Source: a virus. Taken from it: a stretch of 64,000 bases of DNA. The stretch is taken from the IMG/VR virus record IMGVR_UViG_3300022188_000229, positions 28,896 through 92,895 of that record; one strand, given 5' to 3'. The notes below the pieces were generated by a model, which ran no database searches, was not told where the DNA came from, and saw only the letters and a program-made list of their open reading frames with translations. Shown here in pieces: positions 56,346 to 62,327 of the stretch; within the stretch, counting starts at the first letter, position 1; every line of letters begins with the position of its first letter. Position numbers and translations under genes: made by a program.

Positions 56346-56476
56346 TGGGATGGCCAACAAGTATCGAAGCTTGCATTACCAGGTTGGGATAAACTTTACA
56401 TATTCGGTCCTCTGAAAGAGGACAAGTAATCATATAAAGTATTGTGCCTGGTGTCCTACCATTAGACTACAACCAT
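56346..56476 (-). tRNA. tRNA-Gly (CCC) interrupted by a 56-nt insert
   Basis: Exon 1 (56476-56446) ends at position 32; exon 2 (56389-56346) begins at 33. Joined, the anticodon arm is CCAGG-CTCCCAA-CCTGG with U33 and anticodon CCC. Acceptor ATGGTTG/TGGCCAT, CCA encoded. The T loop has one extra base. Confidence 0.75.
56390..56445 (-). other. 56-nt tRNA insert (intron-like element 2)
   Basis: On the - strand: P1 ACTTTATAT / ATGTAAAGT (9 bp), internal loop GATTACTT / CGAAT, P2 GTCCTCT / AGAGGAC with a 3-base loop; ends ...GTTTA. Compensatory changes against element 1 occur in both helices. Confidence 0.75.
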
Positions 56477-56479
56477 CTT

Positions 56480-56553
56480 TTGCACGGGGGGGATTCGAAC
56501 CCCCGATCTGTGGCTTATGAGACCACTGAGCTACCAGACTGCTCCACCGCGCG
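56480..56553 (-). tRNA. Initiator-type tRNA-fMet (CAU)
   Basis: Anticodon loop CTCATAA (CAU). The first acceptor position is an unpaired C1-A72, the hallmark of bacterial initiator tRNA. The anticodon stem has two of the usual three GC pairs. It lies 3 bp from the interrupted tRNA-Gly. Confidence 0.82.
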
Positions 56554-56561
56554 CCAATTAT

Positions 56562-57032
56562 TTAAATCATTTTTACTATGTGTCCAGTATTTAGTGAAGA
56601 GAACTTAAATTTCTTGTTCTTATCATAGTATTCCGTAAATTCTAAATACCCTTGTTTCTTTAAGTCTAACCCTAACGGGCTATGGTCAAACACATAAGCA
56701 AAATTGTTTTCACTTTTAGTCGTAATTATTGTAACATTATTATAAGTATGAATATTTAATTTGTCAAGGGGTATATGTGTTCCTTTTACATATTTAGCAT
56801 CACCTTGCGCAAAACAATACAAGCCTGGCATCCCTATAATTGTCATACCCCAAGCAACTATAGTTATGAAAGTATATAATCTAGAGCTACCTTCACTTAA
56901 TATAGTACTCACTGTAAGACCATCCACGTTAAAATACACGAAATAACTTGTATGTATGGCAATCCATCCAAAGAATAAAGTAAAGAATGCGTACATCGGT
57001 AATATCATTCGCCATCTAAATAAAATATGCAT
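56562..57032 (-). CDS. Membrane protein with two N-terminal helices
   Basis: Two membrane segments (residues ~10-32 and ~52-75) followed by a ~75-residue soluble tail. No known domain. It may sit in the inner membrane with the tail in the cytoplasm. Confidence 0.55.
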   Translation of the reverse strand: MHILFRWRMILPMYAFFTLFFGWIAIHTSYFVYFNVDGLTVSTILSEGSSRLYTFITIVAWGMTIIGMPGLYCFAQGDAKYVKGTHIPLDKLNIHTYNNVTIITTKSENNFAYVFDHSPLGLDLKKQGYLEFTEYYDKNKKFKFSSLNTGHIVKMI

Positions 57033-57041
57033 GGTAACTCC

Positions 57042-57353
57042 TTATCTTATAATATTAATATCTAAATACCCATGATCAAGTTCCCAATGATGGTTAGGGC
57101 ACAGACAAATTAAATTTAAAGGATTATTAACCTCTATCACACGAGAATAACTATTATCAAATTCATGTATAGGTTTTATATGGCATACATCTACGTGTCG
57201 GTCATAGCCACAATAATCACAGATGAAAGGAGTTTCCCATAACTGCATAAATTTTCTAGCTAATTTTCTTATTTGTACATACTTAACCCGTGCGTTTCCA
57301 TGAGAAACTATATCTTTAACGAGTATTTGATATTGTTTTTTCTAATTTACCCA
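57042..57353 (-). CDS. HNH endonuclease, 5' part out of frame
   Basis: From the ATG at 57248 the frame encodes 'ICDYCGYDRHVDVCHIKPIH' and 'NLICLCPNHHWELDHGYL', an HNH core. Upstream the same frame continues with family-like 'QYQILVKDIVSHGNARVKYV' but has no start. The likely start ATG at 57353 is one base out of frame; the frames meet at an A6 run near 57334-57339. Either an indel or a shortened 68-aa product from 57248. Confidence 0.6.
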
Positions 57354-57361
57354 TATACAAT

Positions 57362-57389
57362 AATATAAGTATTAGATTAAATTTGTCAA
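57362..57389 (-). promoter_or_regulatory. Sigma70-type promoter (leftward)
   Basis: On the - strand TTGACA at 57389-57384, 16-bp spacer, TATATT at 57367-57362. The ATG of the HNH gene at 57353 is within ~9 bases of the -10 box, again suggesting a leaderless start. Confidence 0.75.
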
Positions 57390-57399
57390 GTTTTTTCTT

Positions 57400-57472
57400 T
57401 AGACCTAGCCGGGATTGAACCGACGTGACAACCTTGAAGGGGTTGCATCCTAACCAACTAGATGATAGGTCC
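57400..57472 (-). tRNA. tRNA-Glu (UUC)
   Basis: Acceptor GGACCTA/TAGGTCT, anticodon stem CAACC/GGTTG, loop CCTTCAA with anticodon UUC. Position 33 is C. Confidence 0.85.
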
Positions 57473-57678
57473 TAAATTGTTTGTAATATTGAACATTCTT
57501 CTGCTTTTAAAGTGTGGTCGGTCTTTCTACAGGTTTTTTGCTCCCAGAAGTTTAACTTGCAACTGTCGTGTCCACCTTCATTATCAAAGTAATCACATAT
57601 TAAACTGTTTCTGTGGTCCCAGCAATACTTACCATCTGGTACTATGATCGGAAAAGATACAGTTTTATATTTATCCAT
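57472..57678 (-). CDS. 68-aa cysteine-rich protein
   Basis: Cysteines in 'KYCWDH', 'LICDYFDNEGGHDSCKLNF' and 'KTCRKT', a pattern with 'FDNEGGH' seen in other small phage proteins. Its stop codon touches the 5' end of tRNA-Glu. Confidence 0.55.
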   Translation of the reverse strand: MDKYKTVSFPIIVPDGKYCWDHRNSLICDYFDNEGGHDSCKLNFWEQKTCRKTDHTLKAEECSILQTI

Positions 57679-57931
57679 TTGTTACTCTCCTTATTGCTTG
57701 TTCAACATCAATCTGCTTATTACACAACTCTACCATTGCCTTTCGGCTTGGTGTATTACCGTGTCTAAAGTAAGCAGTTACTTTGTTTACTTTATTGTTA
57801 AGGTCGCGATGCTGTTTAACTAATGCTTCAGCAACCACTCTTAGATCCCACATGATGTTGCGCATCTCTTGACGGGTTATCATCTTACCTGAATCTAAAA
57901 TATCAGAAATTTCTTTCAATGTTCTTCTCAT
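57671..57931 (-). CDS. Small helical hypothetical protein
   Basis: 86 residues from the ATG at 57931 (GGAGAC upstream); the longer frame runs through tRNA-Pro and is discarded. Basic, helical, no motif recognised. It overlaps the next gene by 8 bases. Confidence 0.5.
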   Translation of the reverse strand: MRRTLKEISDILDSGKMITRQEMRNIMWDLRVVAEALVKQHRDLNNKVNKVTAYFRHGNTPSRKAMVELCNKQIDVEQAIRRVTNG

Positions 57932-57942
57932 AGTCTCCTCTT

Positions 57943-58019
57943 TCGAGCATGCAGGATTTGAACCTGCGAAAACTCCTGCTCCCAAAGCAGGCGCGGTGAC
58001 CAGACTCCGCCAATGCTCG
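57943..58019 (-). tRNA. tRNA-Pro (UGG)
   Basis: Acceptor CGAGCAT/ATGCTCG, anticodon stem CCTGC/GCAGG, loop TTTGGGA with anticodon UGG. Confidence 0.9.
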
Positions 58020-58070
58020 TATTTATATTCCCCAATTAACTGACCTCGTAATAGACAGGAGGAATTAATT

Positions 58071-58658
58071 ATGGGAAAATTTATTAAAACAGGCAACGAT
58101 GTTAAAAAAAGCTGCCAATATTGTGATCATATTACAACTGCATGTGCATTACCTAGACATGAAGCGTATTGCTACCTTAATCCTGAAAATATGGTATCTT
58201 GCCCTGTGTGTAAAGAACCTATAAAAAATTATAAGAAGAACAAAACATGTAGTACTAGTTGTGCTAATACTTACTTTAGAACCGGTAAAGATAATCCTAA
58301 CTGGAAAACTTTTCCAGAGGATTGTAGTAATATAGAGCTGCCGCCTTCATCTTACAAGAAAATTTGTTTTACACATCATAAAAAAGAGTGTGTTATTTGT
58401 GGTGAAAGTAATATAGTAGAAGTACACCACTATGATCACAACCATAAAAATAACCAGCCGTACAATTTAATACCGCTATGCCCCACACATCATCGTTACT
58501 TACATAGTAGATACAAATACCTGATAAAGAATCAAGTAGATAATTATTACCAATATATAACTAGTGTTCCATCTACAGAGCCTGGCTTGTTTAGGCCAAA
58601 GTTTAAACCTTTCAACAGCTTCCTAACTTCAAGGTCATCACCAGTACTTTTACAATAA
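58071..58658 (+). CDS. HNH homing endonuclease on the opposite strand
   Basis: 195 residues with N-terminal zinc modules ('SCQYCDH', 'CPVCKEP'), a NUMOD-like 'GKDNPNWKTF', and the HNH core 'CVICGESNIVEVHHYDHNHK', 'NLIPLCPTHHRYLH'. The ATG follows AGGAGGAAT. It is the only rightward gene in this leftward region and its 3' end overlaps the leftward gene at 58547, so it looks like a recent insertion. Confidence 0.85.
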   Translation: MGKFIKTGNDVKKSCQYCDHITTACALPRHEAYCYLNPENMVSCPVCKEPIKNYKKNKTCSTSCANTYFRTGKDNPNWKTFPEDCSNIELPPSSYKKICFTHHKKECVICGESNIVEVHHYDHNHKNNQPYNLIPLCPTHHRYLHSRYKYLIKNQVDNYYQYITSVPSTEPGLFRPKFKPFNSFLTSRSSPVLLQ

Positions 58659-58840
58659 CCTTTTAACCAGAGGCTAGTCTCACCTTTGCCTGCTGTCTCT
58701 TTGATCTGTCTTAGAACTATTTTAAGTTCTTTGTTAGATTTTTCAGCCAATAATCTTGCCCCTCTTGGACCTACCAAATCTTTGTCAGAGTCAGAATCAG
58801 CAAATAAACCATTAATAAGATCTTTTAACCACTTCTTCAT
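58547..58840 (-). CDS. Hypothetical protein
   Basis: 97 residues, basic-acidic mix, with 'LLAEKSNKELKIVLRQIKET' as the main helix. The start at 58840 (ATG) is chosen over a TTG six bases upstream. Its 3' 112 bases are antisense to the HNH gene. Confidence 0.5.
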   Translation of the reverse strand: MKKWLKDLINGLFADSDSDKDLVGPRGARLLAEKSNKELKIVLRQIKETAGKGETSLWLKGYCKSTGDDLEVRKLLKGLNFGLNKPGSVDGTLVIYW

Positions 58841-58851
58841 TGTCAATACTC

Positions 58852-59092
58852 CTACCTTGGGTAACTGATTGCATATTTTTCAAGCATTGTACAAGGACCT
58901 TGTTTTTCAAGTCCACCCAGTGCTCCACCTGGAACTAGGCTATAACATCTACTAGTAAGTTCATCGTCTACAATGATCTCTGTTTTACCTTCACCATCGT
59001 GTCTAATCTTTGGGACATCTTCCCAACACCTAACGTACTCTGAATTCCCAGTCTTCTTTGTCTTCAGCACTACCTCTTGTAATATATGACAT
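58852..59092 (-). CDS. Hypothetical protein, start out of frame
   Basis: A strong AAGGAG and ATG at 59092 open 'MSYITRGSAEDKEDWEFRVR', which hits TAG at about 59030. The +1 frame continues as 'CWEDVPKIRHDGEGKTEIIV' and on to 58852. The joined product of ~80 aa is more convincing than either part. Probably a one-base insertion; +1 slippage at CGT-TAG cannot be excluded. Confidence 0.45.
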
Positions 59093-59109
59093 GTTGTCTC
59101 CTTAACTTG

Positions 59110-59181
59110 AGCGACCACTCGGACTCGAACCGAGGTTCCCAGCTTGGAAGGCTGGAACTCTGCCAATTGAGTTATAGTCGC
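59110..59181 (-). tRNA. tRNA-Gly (UCC)
   Basis: Acceptor GCGACTA/TGGTCGC, anticodon stem CCAGC/GCTGG, loop CTTCCAA with anticodon UCC. Confidence 0.9.
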
Positions 59182-59191
59182 TAGTTTATAT

Positions 59192-59430
59192 CTATTTAAA
59201 GGCCGTAATAATACGCGTGATATCTTCTGTACTTAGGTGATGAATTCCTATTTTACTAACACAATATTTGCCACATTGATTAGGAATCATTATACCTAGT
59301 TTAACGCATCTAGCGGATGGACGTCCTATTTTACAACCATGACTATCCCCACATGTGTATTTCCCTAATGCGTATAACCCATCCCCCAAGAGCTTCTTTC
59401 AGGCATTCTAATACAATTAGTTGGAATCAC
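59192..59430 (-). CDS. Cysteine-rich hypothetical protein, probably frame-broken near its start
   Basis: The C-terminal 60 residues ('TCGDSHGCKIGRPSARCVKL', 'NQCGKYCV', 'IHHLSTEDI') look like a real zinc protein but begin only at a TTG (59389). A start at GTG 59430 or ATG 59406 gives 'IPTNCIRMPERSSWG', joined by a -1 shift in the GGGGG run near 59380. One G is probably missing. Confidence 0.45.
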
Positions 59431-59437
59431 CTTTCCT

Positions 59438-59669
59438 GTAGAGAGATAATATGGAATTCCATTTCGGATCTCCAAAAAACGTTGCTTTGAATATTGAGCT
59501 ATAACTTTTAATAATTAATGGGAAGAGAGCAGGACCTGACCCTGCCTGTATTTAATGAAGCCAACTAGTATTACATACCATACAGTGAACCAAGACAACC
59601 TAATAGTTTCCTCATGGCCTATGAGAACTTGTTAGGGTACATCTTATACATCATCTCAACATAATTGTG
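59438..59669 (-). other. Intergenic stretch with hairpins, no supported gene
   Basis: 232 bp. It contains GAGAT ... ATCTC enclosing ATGG-AATT-CCAT near 59450-59480 and GCAGG-GTCAGGT-CCTGC near 59528-59545, the latter shaped like a T arm but without the canonical loop. A 26-codon ORF with an internal TAG is present but has no ribosome site. Confidence 0.5.
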
Positions 59670-59753
59670 TGCAGGCAGAAGGAGTCGAACCTCCACAGCC
59701 GAAGCCACTGGTTTACAGCCAGCTATCCTCTCCACGTGGTTATGTGTGCCTGC
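59670..59753 (-). tRNA. tRNA-Tyr (GUA)
   Basis: Class II tRNA with a GGCTTCGGCT variable arm, acceptor GCAGGCA/TGCCTGC, loop CTGTAAA with anticodon GUA. Confidence 0.9.
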
Positions 59754-59767
59754 TAATCTATTCTTTT

Positions 59768-60004
59768 TTAGTTTATAATCCTTATAGTATAAGGACAGTT
59801 TCCATAACAACAAACAGTATTATGCATATTAATTCCATATGCCTTTGGATGGGCTGGCCGAAAAGAATACTTAGCATCTTTACAGTACCCATACCTCTCT
59901 TTAAATTTACATTTACTTTGAAACTCTTTGAACAAGGCATCAATTTTTTTAGCTGGAACCTTTAATCTCTTTTGGAACTCTTTTACTTTAATACTATCTT
60001 TCAT
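59768..60004 (-). CDS. 78-aa Cys-rich hypothetical protein
   Basis: From the ATG at 60004 (AAGGA upstream; the longer frame enters tRNA-Asn). Basic coiled N terminus, then 'KCKFKERYGYCKDA' and 'TVCCYGNCPYT', likely metal binding. Not recognised. Confidence 0.5.
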   Translation of the reverse strand: MKDSIKVKEFQKRLKVPAKKIDALFKEFQSKCKFKERYGYCKDAKYSFRPAHPKAYGINMHNTVCCYGNCPYTIRIIN

Positions 60005-60016
60005 AATAAATCCTTG

Positions 60017-60089
60017 CTCCCTAGGGAGGATTCGAACCTCCGACATCCTGGTTAACAGCCAGGCGCTCTGCCAACTGAGCTACTAGGAA
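60017..60089 (-). tRNA. tRNA-Asn (GUU)
   Basis: Acceptor TTCCTAG/CTAGGGA, anticodon stem CCTGG/CCAGG, loop CTGTTAA with anticodon GUU. Confidence 0.9.
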
Positions 60090-60096
60090 ATATTAT

Positions 60097-60444
60097 TTAA
60101 TCGTTATAATCATTCTCATTATCAGGAGAACTCTGGGCCTCTGGTTGTTTTACTATAGTCTCCAAATCAACTGCTGCGGCAGTAAGTAAAGTAGCAGCAC
60201 TAACACGTGATCCACCATCCACAGTTAACTTTCTTTTAATCCGAGGATTAATCGCCTTTGGCATTTCAGAGGAAAGTTTTCTATTGGATTTCTTTTTATC
60301 AACAACGATAGTAACTTCTATATCTTTAGTTGGTTTACGTGGCGGCTTTACTGGAGGCATCTCAAAACTTTGGGTGACCCTCGGTAATGAACCACCGGTA
60401 GTTTCTATTTTAAATATGTTCTTAATTTTTGTCCAAAGCCCCAT
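60097..60444 (-). CDS. Hypothetical basic protein with disordered tail
   Basis: 115 residues: amphipathic N terminus ('GLWTKIKNIFKI'), Pro/Lys-rich middle, Ala-rich helix and an acidic Asn/Asp tail. No domain recognised. Its transcript would meet the tRNA-Asn gene 8 bp downstream. Confidence 0.45.
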   Translation of the reverse strand: MGLWTKIKNIFKIETTGGSLPRVTQSFEMPPVKPPRKPTKDIEVTIVVDKKKSNRKLSSEMPKAINPRIKRKLTVDGGSRVSAATLLTAAAVDLETIVKQPEAQSSPDNENDYND

Positions 60445-60471
60445 CTAATATCTCCTTATATTAATGTTAAA

Positions 60472-60513
60472 ACAAAAAAAGGGAGTAACCTGTTATGGCT
60501 GCTCCCTTTTTAG
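60472..60513 (-). terminator. Rho-independent terminator (leftward)
   Basis: On the - strand AAAAAGGGAG ... CTCCCTTTTTTT, a 9-bp stem with a long loop and a strong T tract. Confidence 0.8.
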
Positions 60514-60540
60514 TTATATTTATATGTGCTTGAGTATTAA

Positions 60541-60660
60541 CTAATCATGGAGTTGCCTTGGTGGATTATATATACTGCCTTGTTCTGGGCAGACCAATCC
60601 ACTCATGTTAGAAACATGTAACGATTGAATTGTATGTGTATATAATTGTTGCAAGTACAT
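60541..60660 (-). CDS. 39-aa peptide ending in TAG
   Basis: AAGGAG lies directly before the ATG at 60660; the in-frame TTG at 60654 is better spaced. Ends TAG, followed by six sense codons and TAA. Doubtful but followed by a terminator. Confidence 0.35.
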   Translation of the reverse strand: MYLQQLYTHTIQSLHVSNMSGLVCPEQGSIYNPPRQLHD

Positions 60661-60709
60661 CTCCTTTTTTTTGAGAAATAAAGTCTCTCTTATTTATAGA
60701 GAGGTTAGT

Positions 60710-60904
60710 TTATTCATTCAATTTTTTAATATCCCTGAGTTCAATCATTGCTAATAAAACAGGACCAGCAGTAATATTTGGGTTATCCGGATTCATTATT
60801 GAGGCAATAACGGTGTCTTTTTTTACTGCAGTACCGTTATCTTGTATACTTTTCATAGCGCCGTGTAAATCATCCAATAAACGGTCTAATGCGGGTGTTT
60901 CCAT
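60710..60904 (-). CDS. 64-aa hypothetical protein
   Basis: Start at 60904 after GGGAGAG; longer frames lie inside the 85-aa gene. A helical, Asp-rich first half, then 'ASIMNPDNPNITAGPVLLAM'. A CTCTC/GAGAG hairpin with T-rich DNA follows. Not recognised. Confidence 0.5.
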   Translation of the reverse strand: METPALDRLLDDLHGAMKSIQDNGTAVKKDTVIASIMNPDNPNITAGPVLLAMIELRDIKKLNE

Positions 60905-60908
60905 GTTA

Positions 60909-61166
60909 TTAATCTCTCCCATGTGGACAAAGTTTGGCAGAACAAGTAGTGTACATTGCTCCGACATGTTGGTGCTTATCATTATTACATTTGTTCACAG
61001 ATTCACCTTCAAATCCGAATGGTTCCATAGTGGTTTTAAAATCACAAACTTTTTGTACAACGATGAAAGCCCTATGCAGACGTTTATTTGCTCTTTCTTC
61101 CATTACACGTGCCCTGTACAACTCTACAATGTCCATATTATGGATAATTTCATCTTTTGCTTTCAT
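60909..61166 (-). CDS. 85-aa hypothetical protein
   Basis: Coiled-coil N-terminal half ('IVELYRARVMEERANKRLHR'), Cys/His in the tail ('VNKCNNDKHQHV', 'TTCSAKLCPHG'). Directly followed by the 64-aa gene. Confidence 0.5.
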   Translation of the reverse strand: MKAKDEIIHNMDIVELYRARVMEERANKRLHRAFIVVQKVCDFKTTMEPFGFEGESVNKCNNDKHQHVGAMYTTCSAKLCPHGRD

Positions 61167-61197
61167 AATATTCCTTTAAGAGATATTTAATACTAAT

Positions 61198-61410
61198 TTA
61201 TTTAATTTCTTCCAACTCAATTTTAAAAAAGGCGTCTCCTCTAGGATTTTTACCTTTATCTACTACATTACAGATGTTAGTATCTTTATCCTTTGGACAC
61301 TTATAATTAGGGTAAAGACTATTAAAACAACACAAAATACATTTTGAAGTAGTATAATCTGTGTTTTCTACCAAAACATACGTCGCTTTGAATTCGCTAC
61401 CAAATTTCAT
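61198..61410 (-). CDS. 70-aa cysteine-rich protein
   Basis: 'SKCILCCFNSLYPNYKCP' and 'TNICNVV' give six cysteines in the CxxCxF type found in short phage proteins. The ATG follows AAGGAG. Function unknown. Confidence 0.55.
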   Translation of the reverse strand: MKFGSEFKATYVLVENTDYTTSKCILCCFNSLYPNYKCPKDKDTNICNVVDKGKNPRGDAFFKIELEEIK

Positions 61411-61439
61411 TTTAATTCTCCTTAGCTATGATAAATATT

Positions 61440-61482
61440 AGAGGTATTATAATCGCAAGTAAGTAAATAATTTATAATACCT
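61440..61482 (-). other. Perfect long-armed inverted repeat
   Basis: GGTATTATAA and TTATAATACC pair over 10 bp around a ~22-base AT-rich loop, between tRNA-Thr and the 70-aa gene. Without a clean T tract it could be a processing or attenuation hairpin. Confidence 0.5.
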
Positions 61483-61492
61483 AGTTAACGTG

Positions 61493-61567
61493 AGCCGAGA
61501 AAGAGATTCGAACTCTTGACATTCCGCTTACAAGGCGGAGGCTCTGACCAGACTGAGCTATCTCGGC
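61493..61567 (-). tRNA. tRNA-Thr (UGU)
   Basis: Acceptor GCCGAGA/TCTCGGC, anticodon stem TCCGC/GCGGA, loop CTTGTAA with anticodon UGU. Intact, with a permuted copy of the tRNA insert 3 bp upstream of its 5' end. Confidence 0.9.
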
Positions 61568-61570
61568 ATA

Positions 61571-61638
61571 GTAGAGACAAGTTTAGTATCTATGGTGTTT
61601 ATTCGCCAAAGGATAAACCACAGAAATTCGGTCTCTAC
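61571..61638 (-). ncRNA. Circularly permuted copy of the tRNA insert fold
   Basis: On the - strand the same parts appear in rotated order: P2 GTAGAGAC / GTCTCTAC closes the element, then CGAATT, P1 TCTGTGGT / ACCATAGA, TACTAAACTT. The tract GTTTATC and a 10-base loop TCCTTTGGCG sit where the tRNA exons would be. It lies between the 61646 gene and tRNA-Thr. Confidence 0.6.
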
Positions 61639-61645
61639 TTTATTT

Positions 61646-61820
61646 TTAATTTTCTATTGTTAAAGGCAATTCAAGAGTGTTCTTTTCCCAATCAGGGAAA
61701 GGGTGCGCAGATCCCATGAAATCAACAAGATGCGTCCTGTTCACCGGCTCCAGAGTACCATTCCCTAAATGCTTCAGCTTGGGCTTTTGTTTTAAAACCT
61801 GTTACTTTTACTGTGTACAT
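61646..61820 (-). CDS. Small conserved-type phage protein, frame broken in the middle
   Basis: Begins 'MYTVKVTGFKTKAQAEAFRE' then WYSGAGEQ, a common phage small-protein start. After codon ~30 the open frame stops at TGA. The +1 frame continues 'LVDFMGSAHPFPDWEKNTLE' to TAA. One extra base near 61733 is likely. Ends 7 bp before the permuted RNA element. Confidence 0.5.
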
Positions 61821-61835
61821 TTTTACATCCTTATT

Positions 61836-62018
61836 TTATAACTTTAATTTCCCTTGATCAGATAATTGCTTGATAGTACTAGCAATAGCCAGTCTAGTAT
61901 CTTGCTCATCATCAAAATCAATACACTTTTCAGGATCATACCCGTCACCTAAAAGATTGTAAGGTGCCTCATGTATGTCACCATAGAGAATTAACTCTAG
62001 TAATTCTTCTAAATTCAT
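61836..62018 (-). CDS. 60-aa acidic hypothetical protein
   Basis: ATG after AAAAGGA. Leu/Glu-rich N terminus and Asp-rich middle ('CIDFDDEQDTRLAIASTIKQ'). It lies between tRNA-Ala and the 61646 gene. Not recognised. Confidence 0.5.
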   Translation of the reverse strand: MNLEELLELILYGDIHEAPYNLLGDGYDPEKCIDFDDEQDTRLAIASTIKQLSDQGKLKL

Positions 62019-62035
62019 TTGTTTAATCCTTTTTG

Positions 62036-62109
62036 TGGAGTTGCTCGGGGTCGAACCGAGGACCTTCTACGTGCAAGGCAGACGCTCATCCCAGCTGAGC
62101 TACAACCCC
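62036..62109 (-). tRNA. tRNA-Ala (UGC)
   Basis: Acceptor GGGGTTG/CAACTCC, loop CTTGCAC with anticodon UGC, T arm CTCGG-TTCGACC-CCGAG. Confidence 0.9.
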
Positions 62110-62129
62110 GTAATATAATAAGAGGTTAG

Positions 62130-62327
62130 TTAAACCCCCAATTTTGATTTCAGTCTATCAAATAAATTACGACCATGATGTTCTTCTTTTAAAAGAATAA
62201 CTATTTTTAGATCGAGACTGTCAGGTGGGTCTCTAAGCCAAGCAGAAAACATCCTAATATTTGGAGTATCATGTCCTAGTTTATAATAGTACCAGTTTCC
62301 GCCCTTTATACAACGTATCAGCCTCAT
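62130..62327 (-). CDS. 65-aa basic hypothetical protein
   Basis: ATG after AAAGGGG, overlapping the preceding gene by 47 bases in another frame. Trp/Tyr-rich N terminus ('CIKGGNWYYYKLGHD'), basic C terminus. Not recognised. Confidence 0.45.
   Translation of the reverse strand: MRLIRCIKGGNWYYYKLGHDTPNIRMFSAWLRDPPDSLDLKIVILLKEEHHGRNLFDRLKSKLGV

Noticed and set aside
56078-56476. Group I intron in the interrupted tRNAs
   Set aside because: The inserts are only 56 nt and lack P3-P7 core sequences; group I introns exceed 200 nt.
56750-56790. Internal leftward promoter (TTGACA on - strand near 56770)
   Set aside because: No matching -10 box at 16-17 bp; it lies inside the membrane-protein gene.
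59580-59660. 26-codon ORF with an internal TAG after tRNA-Tyr
   Set aside because: No ribosome site and no recognisable product; the TAG alone is not evidence for recoding.
61646-61820. Selenocysteine at the TGA of the small conserved gene
   Set aside because: The sequence after the TGA in that frame is not family-like and soon stops again; the +1 frame gives the sensible continuation.
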